Positions 9,550-20,680 of a DNA stretch of 64,000 bases are shown in pieces. A program made the translations under genes and the position numbers. The notes below the pieces were generated by a model. That model was not told where the DNA came from. It did no database searches and saw only the letters and a list, made by a program, of their open reading frames with translations. The DNA comes from Macrosoma leucophasiata (lineage: Eukaryota > Arthropoda > Insecta > Lepidoptera > Hedylidae): the NCBI GenBank assembly GCA_036365455.1, contig JAWQUS010000030.1:19426001-19490000 (forward strand), given 5' to 3'. Numbering within the stretch: position 1 is the first letter of the stretch; every line of letters starts with the position of its first letter.

Positions 9550-9661
9550 TATTTATGTATCTTCACGCCAGGTCCCTGGTGGGGTAGGCAGAGAGTGTAG
9601 AGCCCCAGATATCCCGGTCCTGACATACCTATTGTGCCTCGTCTACCTTCATTATTCTAGG
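9550..9661 (-). mobile_element. RTE LINE, 112 bp 3' fragment with 11 bp TSD
   Basis: Flanked by TATCAAAGGTA at 9539-9549 and 9662-9672. It holds only the last codons and 3' end (minus strand TACCCCACCAGGGACCTGGCGTGAAGATAC). It abuts SINE-B copy 1, whose own 7 bp duplication AAAGGTA overlaps the same site. Confidence 0.85.
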
Positions 9662-9672
9662 TATCAAAGGTA

Positions 9673-9968
9673 ACTTCACGCCTGTAATCCCCGAAGGGGT
9701 AGGCAGAGATAAATGCATCCATTCAAGCATACGTACAAACACCCACGATTTGCCCGGAGATGTCAACAGGCTCGCCACCTGTTGACATCTCCGGGCACAT
9801 TACCAAAATTCGAGGTACTGGGAAATTTCCAGAAAATGGAAAAATCCCAATAGAACCAGATATAAAGGACTTCACACCATTATCTCTGATAACCCTCTAC
9901 CCGGGCATCGAACCCAGGACCTCAGCGTAGTAGTAGTGGCCAGCTACCACTAGGCTACCGAGGCAGTT
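9673..9968 (-). mobile_element. SINE-B copy 1 (tRNA head, RTE-like tail)
   Basis: On the minus strand the head reads CTGCCTCGGTAGCCTAGTGG (A box) then GGTCCTGGGTTCGATGCCCG (B box), the split RNA polymerase III promoter of a tRNA-derived SINE. The tail CTACCCCTTCGGGGATTACAGGCGTGAAGTTAC resembles the RTE 3' end. Duplications AAAGGTA at 9666-9672 and 9969-9975. The stretch GCGAGCCTGTTGACATCTCC appears here as an extra inverted duplication. Confidence 0.8.
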
Positions 9969-10177
9969 AAAGGTATTTTATTTATATCTTCTCATGGCGG
10001 GTTCGGATACCTATCACTTGCCCTATTATTATCACCGTATCCGTATCGCTTTTGCGTGTCATGGTCGCCTATTTGGACGAGTGTCGAATCTCAGTCGTAT
10101 CGAAAGTCATAGGCGATCATGATACGTATCATTAGACCGGGTAAGTTTACCACTGTATTGTATTATTGTTGTATTTT

Positions 10178-10459
10178 ACTGGTGGTAGAGCTCCAGTGAC
10201 GGAGCTCGCGGGCGTGGGCACCACTGCATTACCTAATATACTTGCCGCTAAATGGTAGTGTTCAGCACTATCGTGTTCCGGTCAGGCGGTAATGTACGGT
10301 CCTGTAATTTCCGGCACAGAGGCATAACACCTAATGCCTCAGAAGTGGCAGCGCATCTGCATTTTGACCTCTGGTCATTGTATGGGTGTCTATAGACTGC
10401 AGTCATCACTTAACATCAATGTGAACTGCATGCTTGTTTGCCACTTTTATTACATTAAA
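10178..10459 (+). mobile_element. SINE-A copy 10, full length
   Basis: ACTGGTGGTAGAGCTCC through TTTGCCACTTTTATTACATTAAA. It has the subgroup variant ACCTCTGGTCATTGT also seen in copies 13, 21, 33, 36 and 38. Confidence 0.85.
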
Positions 10460-10499
10460 CAAATGTATTCTATTGTACACACTGAATATGCACACCAAG

Positions 10500-10760
10500 T
10501 TCTTCAGGAGGTAGGCAGAGAGTGTTAAGCGCATGTTGTACAGTGATTTCAAAAATAATGAGAAAAACCGATCCAAGATTAAGCAGCTGTAAATGCTTTA
10601 TCTTGAGAAGGCTTTTTCTCTCCTAATGACGCTCAATACTGTTGTGGGCGTCTTTTGGGGAAGAATTTGTCCAGCAGTGGACCTCTTTCGGCTAGAATGA
10701 AACGTGATGCGTGTGAATATGACGAAATTCACATGATGAAACATTTTACATGGAACCTAA
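10500..10760. other. Possible LINE 3' debris
   Basis: AGGTAGGCAGAGAGTGT at 10508 recalls the RTE tail, and GTCCAGCAGTGGACCTCTTTCGGCT at 10669-10693 recalls a common lepidopteran LINE end. Neither is long enough to assign. Confidence 0.35.
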
Positions 10761-10806
10761 ACCTCCAAATGCAGATGCGTGAGCTACTTCCACAAATGCC
10801 ACATCT

Positions 10807-11213
10807 ATACATCTATACAAATAAATAAAATTGGAGTGTCTGTTTGTAAAATTTAAATAAGCGCTTTCTACTAAATGCATAAATATGTATACACGGTACA
10901 TATACCAAAAGCACATCTTTTACAATGATTTGTCCGTTTGTCCCCACTAATCTCGGGAACGCTGGACCTAAAACAGGACTTTCACTGGCAGATAGTTTAT
11001 ATATATATTTTTTTTTTTATGTCTGAAGGTTGACAGACAAGCAAACGGGCCACGTGATGGAAAGTGGTCACCGTCGCCTATGAATATTTGCAACACCAGG
11101 GGAGTTGCCAACGCTTATATAATATTATATACTAGCTGCGCCCACGACTTCGTCCGAGTAGATACTGAACAATCATAAATTCGCACGCGGACGAAGTCGC
11201 GGGCACAGCTAGC
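10807..11213 (+). mobile_element. Helitron remnant ending in a long hairpin
   Basis: Starts TCTATACAAATAAATAAAATTGG and ends ACGAAGTCGCGGGCACAGCTAG. The last ~80 bp (11131-11213) fold back on themselves: CTAGCTGCGCCCACGACTTCG pairs with the final segment. A small A-tailed SINE fragment (T-run at 11009, ACGGGCCACGTGATGG) interrupts it at about 11005-11113. No Rep/helicase coding sequence. Confidence 0.65.
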
Positions 11214-11312
11214 TTATAATATTAATGTAGATAATAATATGTCCATCAGAAGTCTTTTATTTGTATCTCATATTTCTACTGTTATTTTTTCGTTTTGGCT
11301 ATTATAAGAAAA

Positions 11313-11450
11313 TGTCCGTTTACTTTCAAATCAACGAGGGTTCAGAGTTAGAAACAGCGAGAGAACTCGACCCTTATTACATAGGCTTCATTACACAGAA
11401 AATATGTGTGAGGGACGCTGAAGGTCGACATTTTTGCATTTTTTTAGGGT
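11313..11450 (+). other. Unrecognised possible exon-like segment
   Basis: Between two Helitrons lies a locally GC-richer open stretch beginning at an ATG (11312-11314) and encoding MSVYFQINEGSE...ELDPYYIGF. A pyrimidine-rich run ends in AG upstream, and GGTATAC, a possible splice donor, follows at about 11448. I do not recognise the peptide, it is short, and the region could be chance. Alternative: relic of a transposon exon. Confidence 0.2.
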
Positions 11451-11610
11451 ATACGAATGTATTTCTTATTCAATGTACGTAACGGTGTTCCAATGTTTAT
11501 TTTTTTTTTTCAGTATTTTCAGTTTCATTTCTCGCAAAAATACCTTTCTTTTGTTATTCTTTGTCGTTGAGACTTGTATCTTTCTACACTCATTGCATAA
11601 AACTATTAAG

Positions 11611-12062
11611 TACTAGCTGTGCCCGCGACTTCGTCCACGTGAGAAAAAATATGATTGTTCAGTATCTACCCGGACGAAGTCGTGGGCGCAGCTAGTATAA
11701 AAGTAGCGTAAGTTACTTCTTATTACATCAGCTATCTGCCAGTGAAAGTCCCGTCAAAATCGGAGACACTCAAATTCTATTTATTTGTATGTAGGTATGT
11801 ATGTATGGATGTGTGGAGATAAAAGTAGCCTATGTTACTCCTTATTACATCAGGTATCTGCCAGTGAAAGCCCCGTCAAAATCGGTCCAGCCGTTCCCAA
11901 AATTAGCCCTGCCAAACAGACAGACAGACAGACAAAAATTGTAAAAAATGATGCTTTGGTATATGTACCTACCGCCTAAACATACATAATATGCATTTAG
12001 TAAAAAGCGGTTATTTTAATATTACAAACAGGCACTCCAATTTTATTTATTTGTATAGATGA
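11611..12062 (-). mobile_element. Helitron remnant, reverse orientation
   Basis: Begins TACTAGCTGTGCCCGCGACTTCG, folds into the same terminal hairpin as 11131-11213, and ends CCAATTTTATTTATTTGTATAGA, the reverse complement of the 10807 start. GCCAGTGAAAGTCCCGTCAAAATCGG occurs twice (about 11740 and 11860), so the middle is partly duplicated. With 10807-11213 it makes a converging pair around the 11.3 kb island. Confidence 0.65.
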
Positions 12063-12849
12063 AAGGTAGAATACAACATAAGACCTAAAAAATCTGTAAA
12101 AAATTTAAGCGTCTGCTTGCTACCGTTATTATAATTGAGCAAAAAATATGCGAAAAAAAAAACACGTTTATTGTATGCCCCCTTGGACCCCTTAATATTT
12201 TTATTTTTTTATTTTTAGTAATTAATTTTGTCTTTAAATAGTTAAATAGACATACATTATTTGTGAAAATGTTAGCTTTCTAGCTGTCACTATTTATAAG
12301 ATACAGGCTGGTGACAGACAAACGGACGGACGGACAGACAGACAAACAGCGGAGGATTAGTAATCCGTAGGGTCCGTTTTTACCTTTTAGGTACGAAAAC
12401 CTCTATAAGATAGAACTAAGATACAGAATAGCTTAAAAATATTCGATATGATTCTTTAAATTGACATAACTTCTTTTATTTCTGGACCAATTCACATGAA
12501 AAAACACATGATGTTAAGTGAAACTTACCACAATATATTAATGAAAACCGCAAATCGAATAAGCCGTTTCTGATATTAGCGTGCACAAACACACAGACAA
12601 ACAGACATTTTTTCGGAATAAAAAGTACCCAGTGTTGTCCGCCAAAGGTTAAAGTATAATCGTACCAAGTTTCATTGTAATCGGACCGGTAGTTTTTCTG
12701 TGATGCTTGAACAAACAGACAGACAGACAAAAATTTGTCTAATCACATATTTGTGTTCGGCATCGATCTAGTAACATCCCCTGGTATTTATTTTTTCAAT
12801 ATTTTTAATGTACAGAATTTACACTTCTACAGTTCTATTATAAGTATAG
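12063..12849. other. Decayed repeat remnants, no gene
   Basis: AT-rich. A GGAC/GACA-rich run at 12310-12352 and phrases such as CAAACACACAGACAAACAGAC and ATCGGACCGGTAGTTTTTCTG (12580-12740) are typical of eroded Helitron-type repeats, but no ends can be placed. The minus-strand frame at 12476-12730 is probably spurious. Confidence 0.4.
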
Positions 12850-12945
12850 ATTACGGATTTCTCGCGCATATATAAAACTAAAATGATTTTTAAAACACGA
12901 CGTTTCGGTCGCTTTTCAGCTTACGTGGTCCACCAAAGAAGCTTA
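12850..12945 (-). mobile_element. Rep-F fragment
   Basis: ATTTCTCGCGCATATATAAAACTAAAATG...GACGTTTCGGTCGCTTTTCAGCTTACGTGGTC matches the middle of the 24.2 kb copy. Both ends are lost. Confidence 0.6.
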
Positions 12946-13259
12946 TTTCCAGTAAGTAGGTACCTACTTGAAGAATTTGGAATGCAAATGTTATGTGGTT
13001 AGTTTTAGGGGTATATTCTAATACACATTTTAGTAAACAAGAGTGTTGGCTTCGAGCGTTTTCGTTGGTAGTTTTTTTGCCACCACAGTTGCGATTGCTT
13101 TATAGGTTATGTTAAATGTCACTATGAAAATAGAAATTGAAACTCTACACAGAAGGCGTATTATGCATCTCGGTTAACATAACATCATTTCGCTAGCTAC
13201 CTTAATATTCAGTTAGATTTAAAAAATATATCTTTATCAAATCTTCGCAGTTTATTCAA

Positions 13260-13485
13260 TACTAGCTGCCCGCCCCGGCTTCGCTCGGTTGCCATGTTAC
13301 CTACCTACCCTCTCCTATTCCGCTTAGCGTGAACTTAGTTAGCCTAAAGCTTTCCTCGATAAATAGGCTATCTTACACTGAAAAAACTTTTCAAATCGGA
13401 TCAGTAGTGCCTGAGATTAGCGCGTTCGAGCAAACAAAGAAACAAACAAACAAACTCTACAGCTTTATAATATTAGTAAAGATAT
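13260..13485 (-). mobile_element. Helitron remnant, lepidopteran type
   Basis: ACTAGCTGCCCGCCCCGGCTTCGCTCGG marks the 3' end on the minus strand; GAGTTTGTTTGTTTG (reverse of 13441-13455) and TACTAATATTATAAAGCTG mark the 5' side. In between is the phrase CGGATCAGTAGTGCCTGAG. Comparable to 45562-45763. Confidence 0.75.
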
Positions 13486-13589
13486 ATAAAATATAAATAT
13501 TTTATACACATATAAATATATATATATATAATATATATTTAAATATAGTATATAATATAGATAAAATTCTTAACTTAGCTATTGTTGAA

Positions 13590-13879
13590 TTTTTTTTTTT
13601 TTTTTTTATGTAATCGCAGTGGCAAACAAGCATGCAGTTCACATTGATGTTAAGTGATGACTGCAGCCTATAGACACCCACACAAAGACCACGATCAAAA
13701 TGCAGATGCGTTACCACTCCTGAGGCCTAAGGTGTTATGCCTCTGTGCCGGAAATTACAGGACCATACATTATCACCTGACCGGAACACGATAGTGCTGA
13801 ACACTACCATTTAGCGGCAAGTATATTAGGTAATGCGGTGGTGCCTACGCCCGCGAGCTCCGTCACTGGAGCTCTACCA
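13590..13879 (-). mobile_element. SINE-A copy 11
   Basis: The A-tail is an 18-19 bp T-run. The far end stops at GAGCTCTACCAAT, a few bases short of the usual ACTGG start. Confidence 0.85.
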
Positions 13880-13944
13880 ATCCAGAGATTTATATGAAAT
13901 CTTAAATTGCGAAGGTTTCCCTTAACATTTATGTATATTAAAGG

Positions 13945-14070
13945 ATTTACTTCCCTCGTCCATACCTTTCGGCAGAATCGTTTCCGTCGGGGTCGTCGAC
14001 CTACGGCTTCCTCTCAAACAAACGGCAAGACTAATAATAATAAACATTTTCCACTTGGAGGCTCCCCATA
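13945..14070 (-). other. Weak candidate exon with signal-peptide-like start
   Basis: On the minus strand an ATG near 14068 starts MFIIISLAVCLRGSRRSTTP, short and hydrophobic then polar, as a signal peptide would be, and the frame runs through AAAGGTATGG, a possible donor. Nothing else supports a gene, no family is recognised and no downstream exon is visible. Probably chance. Confidence 0.12.
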
Positions 14071-14245
14071 CCTGGTGAACCATATTCCAAGGTGTTATGG
14101 TCGGAATTCGATTACGATACTGCAGAACTGTAATTGGAATATTCACGCGTCAGTGAATAGAGAGCCATGTGCTGCTGGGTATACACACGGTTAGATTGTT
14201 TGGAGAATATTTTTTTGTGCGGTGGTCACATTGACGATAAGTGAA

Positions 14246-14660
14246 TCAAAACTCAAAACTCAAACTCAAAAATTCATTTAATCACTTGGAAATAATAGAA
14301 TTTGCTTGTGATAGGTCAAATTACAAATATTAAATTAAAGCGAATAACAGCTGATACGTTGATTAATATGTCAAAGTAAATAAATTAATAATAGTCCAAA
14401 AATACTTAATAATAAAAATAGGTATCAACAGAATGTTCCATACTCTCTTTTACAAACGGCAAGATAAGACTAAACAAAAAAATATGGGACATTCCTTGTC
14501 ATTCACTGGCAGAGTTCCAAAGCCCACATTACTGAGAAAAAACCTGCCAAAACAAAACTCAGTAGGGTCTTTTCAAAATATGTTCCTTAAAACTATTTTC
14601 ACAATATTTTCACAGAATATTGCACAGCCTCTAGAAGTTGCCGTATTTTTTATTTCATGA
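14246..14660 (-). mobile_element. LINE-T2 3' end, copy 1
   Basis: A tail of iterated ACTCAAA (14246-14271), then ATTTAATCACTTGGAAATAATAG, with TTTACAAACGGCAAGATAAG further in. On the minus strand AATGAATTTTTGAG precedes the tail. Only untranslated sequence is retained. Other copies: 57350-57640 and 58264-58503. Confidence 0.7.
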
Positions 14661-14681
14661 GAGTGCAAGTTACTAAACCTG

Positions 14682-14831
14682 TGTTGCACCAAGATATTTG
14701 TTAAAGTTAAAGCTATTGTGACATTTCACATCCTCTCACTCACTCAGTAAGAGATTACTTAAGGAAATCTGTTAAAGTAAGAGAAGGATGTGAAATGCTA
14801 CAATTACTATAACAAATATGTTGGTGCAACC
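14682..14831. mobile_element. MITE with TTGCACCAA ends
   Basis: TGTTGCACCAAGATATTTGTTA...GTGACATTTCACATCC on the left is matched in inverted form by GGATGTGAAATGC...TAACAAATATGTTGGTGCAAC on the right, giving ~55 bp imperfect arms around a ~35 bp loop. No target duplication can be fixed. Confidence 0.65.
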
Positions 14832-15034
14832 CACGCTAAGTGATTGACACATTTATGGTAAGTAAATACTGTAGACAATAAAAATCTACATAAAAACATA
14901 TTTCAATGTAATTGCGTTGCAACCTGAGACTGTAGTTGTTATGGCTCTATGTGTGTGTGCGCCGTACAGTACTTTCTGTACGAAACAGGGCAAGTCGTAA
15001 AGAGATCTTAAAATTTTAAAATGGTAGTGTTAAC

Positions 15035-15656
<622 letters not shown>

Positions 15657-15679
15657 GTGTTAACAAGTACACATTTTTG

Positions 15680-15790
15680 AATTAAAGAAAACTGGAAGGA
15701 GAGATTTTACTTTAGGTGGGACTTGAACCCGCAACTACTGGGATATCTAGTCCAGCCGCTTCAACTGAACTACCGAAGTCCACTATTTCC
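15680..15790 (-). mobile_element. tRNA-like unit E, diverged single copy
   Basis: On the minus strand: GGACTTCGGTAGTTCAGTTG, GCGGCTGGACTAG, GTTGCGGGTTCAAGTCCCACC. A- and B-box positions are recognisable, but the D arm is shortened and pairing is broken, so this is not a working tRNA gene. Confidence 0.6.
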
Positions 15791-16436
15791 GAGCTTTTAA
15801 TTGTCCGATCATTGCTCGTCATTATTCACTACCTTGTGTATTATATAGAAACACTTGACCATAGTGATATACGCTATAATTCTGTAGCCCCTTTCGGACG
15901 GACCGGTATAACTGAATGAGGAGATATTGGAAGCCGAGCAATTTAACATAGTATCGTTTGAAAATACGCCTCAAAATCCTGTGTCTTGGGTTTGTAATAG
16001 TAGGTAATCATGCAGACTTCATATATTGCCAACGATGAATATTTTTAACCGACTGAAAAAAATGAGGTTATCAATTAGATTTGTATGTATGTAATATTGT
16101 CGGAATTTGTGTATGTATTTTTATGTATGTAATATTTGGGCGGGTAGATTTTTTTAAAATGATTACTTCGCTTTTATTTGTGAAATTTTATGGGTAAGTA
16201 TTTTTTTCTATTGTACTTGTGTCGTGCGTGGGCCCACAAACATCACAGTAGTCACAATCACCCAGATCCGTAACAAATACGAGTATTTATCTCCGTGCGA
16301 CCCTCGTGGGTATTTGCTTGTATGCTTTCATCCATTTATCAACCAATTTGGAAAACACGTAGTTACAGGTAGTTACTGTTTAATTAATGCAAACTGACTT
16401 CATATTCCAAATCGTCATTTAACTTCAATTTCTGTA
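15791..16436. other. No recognised feature
   Basis: No repeat shared within the window. A GTATGTATGTAATATT motif recurs at 16082-16132, and GGCCCACAAACATCACAGTAG stands out at 16231, without any interpretable context. Confidence 0.4.
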
Positions 16437-16438
16437 AA

Positions 16439-16715
16439 ATGTAATGGAAGTGGTAAACAAGCATGCAGTTCACATTGATGTTAAGTGATGACTGCAGCCT
16501 ATAGACACCCACACAAAGACCAAGGTCAAAATGCAGATGCGTTACCACTCCTGAGGCCTAAGGTCTTATGCCTCTGTGCCGGAAATTACAGGGCCGTACA
16601 TTACCACCTGACCGGAACACGATAGTGTTGAACACTACCATTTAGCGGCAAGTATATTAGGTAATGCGGTGGTGCCTACGCCCGCGAGCTCCGTCACTGG
16701 AGCTCTACCACCAGT
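16439..16715 (-). mobile_element. SINE-A copy 12
   Basis: Near-complete. The A-tail is reduced (TACATTTTACAG on the minus strand), a sign of age or tail loss, while the body matches copy 2 closely. Confidence 0.85.
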
Positions 16716-17269
16716 TCGCTGAGGGAAGAGCAGAATAAAATAGCTATTAAAGTGTATGCTCATTTAATATTAGCAACAAGCGTAAGTGGCGGTATATGCG
16801 CGCTCTGTATAAATTTCAGATCAGCCGCCTGCCCAGCAAATTTGCCGGCCAGCGAGGCGGGTGGGGCGGCACTGTTGGCGAACAGAGAAAGTTCATTCAG
16901 ACGGAGCGATAAATAAAATAAGATATGAAAACACAGTCAAGACTCGGCAACAACGAGAAAAAAAAGAATAAAATAGATCTTTTAATTACGGGAAAATCTA
17001 TTAGAGAGTATTTAAAATTACATAGTATAAATTTTAATTATGCAGAATCGTGAGTTCGATTAACACTTTATAGGGGCATCTCGCTAGATGTGTAAAGAAA
17101 GAGTCGACGTTCTGAATCGCGCTAGCGACACACTGAATCTCGGTACCTCAGACCAAGTTAGTCTGTGTTCCAATATGATTTCCGACGGTAATCGTTGTGT
17201 TACGGCATGGCTTCATTTTCAGACACATGACCATCGCTGTTGAGACTGCCCCGTTTCTTTATGGTATTA
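16716..17269. other. Unique, partly GC-rich stretch
   Basis: No match to other parts of the window. CTGTATAAATTTCAG at 16814 has the look of a TATA box and is followed by GC-rich sequence (16835-16880), but no Inr at a proper distance and no frame follow. Function not determined. Confidence 0.3.
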
Positions 17270-17505
17270 TTCAGAATCAGAATCAGCATCAGAAACTCAT
17301 TTATTCATTTAGGGTGACAGGCACCTCTTATGACACGTCAAAAACAAACAAAATAAATTAAAGCGAATAACAATTGATATACATGTCAAACAAGATAAAA
17401 AATACATGTAAAGTCAAGAATATCACTAAGATAAAACTAAATGTAATAAACTAATGTAAAAGTATATCAGTAGAATGTCTCTTTTACAAACTGATAATAA
17501 AGTTT
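17270..17505 (-). mobile_element. LINE-T1 3' end, copy 3
   Basis: TCAGAATCAGAATCAGCATCAG tail then the T1 body. Ends at CTCTTTTACAAACTGATAA. Preserves the empty RTE target (AAAAAATACATGTAAAG). Confidence 0.75.
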
Positions 17506-18400
17506 TTTAAACATTCATATAACGACAAGTATTAATGCTAGTAACCCGTCAACCATTTTAATTCCCAAATTAGATCACAGCTAATCACTGAGATTTTATC
17601 TGTGCGTCCGCTTACAATGTCGCCACGCCGCCAGTGGCTCACGCTTATTCGCGTCGCATATTAGATTAAACATGCTTTTACTTTATATTCACGTCGGCAT
17701 CGTTGCATCCTATATTTATATGTCTCGCCCCTCGTTTAAACAACATAGTGGGTGGCTAGACTGTCCAATATATTGTCCATGCCCTGTAGTCTTTTGTTTG
17801 TTTAGCAAACAGCTATTTTTAGCTTTAACTGGATCAGCTCAGGTGAGGGCACTTGATGGCGTATGCTCTTTGTGCCGCGTTAGTTATTGTTATGTATGAA
17901 GAGCGTGATGATATCAGTAAAAAATTACTCGAGAAAAAGAATCATGCCAAGTCCCATACATTGATTTGTACAAAAAATATTGAAAAAAGGCCTAAGGTTA
18001 TAAGGTCAGCGGTGGAATATTATCTATAAAATCTATGCCATTTTCCGGGACATAAAATGTTTAACCTCGGCTGAATAAAAATGTTCTATACCAACCATCG
18101 ACGACACAACGCACCTATACCAACAGTAGCCATTTTGACGTGCCTATTATCAGTACTCCATATCTCTACACTCCATGGTTCTCTGCGGTTGGAGGACGGC
18201 CATCTTGTAAATGATTCTAAACGTTTTAAAAAAATGTCTGGCAATGTTATTCTAATTATTATAATTATATTATGTTACATAGTAAATGGTATTTTACTTT
18301 TTATTATATTTTTAATGAAACCCTGTATTTTTCGTTAATACCTACCTACATGGTACAAAACCACACCAGAAACGGACCATCGCCGTTAACCGCTAGTTAG
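17506..18400. other. No recognised feature
   Basis: Mostly single-copy in the window. The two open frames here (17672-17899 and 18081-18338, plus strand) have no recognisable domains; the second is rich in hydrophobic residues only because of AT-rich sequence. TACCAACCATCGACGACACAACG at 18090 looks like part of an unplaced repeat. Confidence 0.35.
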
Positions 18401-18419
18401 AAGAATCGCAGCTTGTGTG

Positions 18420-18665
18420 AATCCTGAATGCTAGGCAACACGCAAGATGTTTGTGAATAAGATGGAGGTAGCTGAACATAATTATTTTTGCAAACTGCTG
18501 TCAGACAAATGTCACCTCAGCCTTCCTGAGACCATAAAAGCTGAACAGCGACCGAAACGTCAGGTTGATTTTAAATAATCATTTTAGTTTAATATACGCG
18601 AGATAAATCCAAAAACTAGTTTTAATTCAATGAGTGTAGCTCTCGAAAACCTAAGAACATCCTAT
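18420..18665 (+). mobile_element. Rep-F copy, plus strand
   Basis: Contains GATGGAGGTAGCTGAACAT, TGTCACCTCAG, AGCGACCGAAACGTCAGG, TTTAGTTTAATATACGCGAGAT and AACCTAAGAACAT in the order of the reverse-complemented 24.2 kb copy. It fixes the family's orientation, with the CTAAGAACAT end last. Confidence 0.65.
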
Positions 18666-18682
18666 TGTTATCAATATTATTA

Positions 18683-19022
18683 TGTACTAGCTGTGCCCGC
18701 GACTTCGCCTGCGTGAGAATTTATGATTGTTCAGTATCTACCCAGTCGAAGTCGTGGGCGCAGCTAGTATAAAAGTAGCCTAAGTTACTCCTTATTACAT
18801 CAGCTATCTGCCAGTGAAAGTCCCGTCAAATTCGGTAAAGCCATTCCTAAGATTAGCCCCGCCAAACAGACACAGATAAAAATTGTAAAAAATGTTGTTT
18901 TGGTATATGTACCGTGTATACCTGTAAATGCATATGTACCCTACATACATATGCATTTAGTAAAAAGCGGTTATTTTTACATTACAAACAGACACTCCAA
19001 TTTTATTTATTTGTATAGATTC
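18683..19022 (-). mobile_element. Helitron remnant, same family as 11.6 kb
   Basis: Terminal hairpin TACTAGCTGTGCCCGCGACTTCG ... GAAGTCGTGGGCGCAGCTAGTA, then GCCAGTGAAAGTCCCGTC, and ends TTTTATTTATTTGTATAGATT. It lacks the internal duplication seen at 11.6 kb. Confidence 0.7.
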
Positions 19023-19380
19023 AGTTGTAGTTTAGTAGTTTATAGGCATGCTTTAAACAGTCTTTTTCAATGCGCCAACTGTCCTAGTTCCAGACAGCTT
19101 TTGATAGAAAACACAAATGATTGACTAGAATGGGTGAGCTGCCACGGTTTTCACGATACCGTCGCCGCCTTGTCTAGCGGGACCTCGACCCGGGCCGCCG
19201 TGATTGTGGGCGGCACGGAAGTCATAGTGAAATGGGTTATCTATTAAGATCACGTGGGGTGTTGGCTCAATAAATCAGTTTGTTATGGGGCAAGAACAAA
19301 CGCGATTGACGATTTATTTAATTATATAGAATGACAATCGAATGTACTTACGAAGAGTCGATTTATACAATAACCTGGTT
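19023..19380. other. No recognised feature
   Basis: A short GC-rich patch at 19140-19230 (GACCTCGACCCGGGCCGCCG) has no open frame of note. TATATAGAATGAC...GAAGAGTCGATTTATA-type sequence at 19320-19380 recurs at 19685-19712, so SINE-A copy 13 lies between two short direct repeats. Confidence 0.35.
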
Positions 19381-19669
19381 ACTGGTGGTGGAGTTCCAGT
19401 GACGGAGCTCGAGGGCGTAGGCACCACCGCATTACCTAATATACTTGCCGCTAAATGGTAGTGTTCAGCACTATCGTGTTTCGGTCAGGTGGTAATGTAT
19501 GGTCCTGTAATTTCCGGCACAAAGGCATAACACATTAAGCCTCAGGAGTGGCAACGCATCCGCATTTTGACCTCTGGTCATTGTGTGGGTGTCGATAGAC
19601 TGCAGTCATCACTTAACATCAATATGAACTGCATACATGTTTGCCACATCCATAACATAAAGAAAAAAA
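19381..19669 (+). mobile_element. SINE-A copy 13 with direct-repeat flanks
   Basis: Complete, from ACTGGTGGTGGAGTTCC to CATAACATAAAGAAAAAA. ACGAAGAGTCGATTTATA occurs on both sides (19352-19369 and 19686-19703), each followed by AATAACCT, the best candidate for a long target-site duplication of SINE-A in this window, even though the element boundary is a few bases off. Confidence 0.8.
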
Positions 19670-19719
19670 CAATCGATTTTACACACGAAGAGTCGATTTA
19701 TATAATAACCTAACAATAT

Positions 19720-19950
19720 TGACGACCCGGTTAGTCCAGCGGTGTGAGATGACCGTTTGATTCGAAGGGTCGCGGGTTCGATCCCCGCACCGGGACAAAT
19801 ATTTGTATGGCCTACAGATATTTGTTTCGGGTCTGGGTGTTTGTGTATGTGTTGTATGTGTACAACGGTACCCACGACACAGGTTTATACCTACTGTGGG
19901 GCTGTGAGTGTAAGCGTATTTTATTTTATTTATAATATTACTTGCGGATG
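19720..19950 (+). mobile_element. SINE-D copy 1 (tRNA head)
   Basis: Head CCCGGTTAGTCCAGCGGTG (A box) and CGCGGGTTCGATCCCCGC (B box in a perfect T arm). The body is AATATTTGTATGGCC, TGTGTATGTGTTGTATGTG, and ACCTACTGTGGGGCTGTGAG. The acceptor halves pair at 6 of 7 positions, but the anticodon arm is not canonical, so I call a SINE and not a tRNA gene. Confidence 0.75.
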
Positions 19951-19974
19951 AATCGACACTAAACAATTTGTATA

Positions 19975-20680
19975 TGTACGATTCATCCGTGGAAGAAAGA
20001 TTATACGGAATAGTCACCGAAGCACACCATAGACGCTCGGCTAAAATTCCATACAAACGCTTATTCTGGTTACCTATTACCAGACAATATGTAATAATAC
20101 TACGTATAGAATGGACACTTCTACGTCCCGCCCGATTTCCCCGCATCACTCAACCTCTTCCCCTCTTATGGGCGACGGTTGGTATTTTGTACGTGCTACG
20201 TACACAGAGACATAATACCTTAGGCCTCAGGAGTGGTAACGCATCTGCATTTTGACCTTGGTCTTTGTGTGGGTGTCTGATAGGCTGCAGTCATCACTTA
20301 ACATCAATGTGAACTGCATGCTTGTTTGCCACTGCCATTACATTTAAAAAATACACGTCGCTGAATCGATGTCTGTGTAATAGAGACCAAATTAAGGCTT
20401 TGTATGGAATTTTGGCGGAGTGTCCGCGGTGTGCTATTACACAAACGTCAATCAGTACACGCGTACACAGAAATGTAGGACGTAGGGTTATGACCTTGAA
20501 CAATCGTGAAATATCTCGTCGCACAGACTACAAGACGAAATTAACAAAAAATAGACCGCTCACCCGCTCGCTCGCAACCTCATTGTTGAAGTTTATTCAA
20601 CTGCCTCTTGAGGGGTGAGGCGGAGAAGTCGGGTGGGACGCCGAAGTGTCCATTCTATACGTAGTATTATTATATATTCT
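19975..20680. mobile_element. Broken inverted-repeat element carrying SINE-A
   Basis: Two blocks occur in inverted pairs: CGTATAGAATGGACACTTC (20103-20121) against GAAGTGTCCATTCTATACG (20644-20662) with about 60 bp of weaker flanking match, and CCATACAAACGC (20049) against GGCTTTGTATGG (20395). The block order is not a simple palindrome, so inversions have occurred. SINE-A copy 14 sits inside. Probably a non-autonomous DNA transposon; family unknown. Confidence 0.5.
20203..20350 (+). mobile_element. SINE-A copy 14, 5' truncated
   Basis: Starts inside the CACAGAGACATAATACC block and keeps the A-tail end (CTGCCATTACATTTAAAAAA). Confidence 0.75.

Noticed and set aside
13922..14146. Secreted peptide gene on the minus strand
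   Set aside because: Only a hydrophobic start supports it. Recorded as a very low-confidence candidate and not as a gene.
19724..19795. tRNA gene at the SINE-D head
   Set aside because: The T arm is perfect, but the anticodon arm is poor and the same body follows in copies at 37.6 and 61.6 kb, as in a SINE.
20603..20662. Simple terminal inverted repeats of one neat transposon with 20098-20158
   Set aside because: The blocks are ordered A'-B-A-B', not nested, so a single intact TIR element does not explain them. Kept as a broken element.
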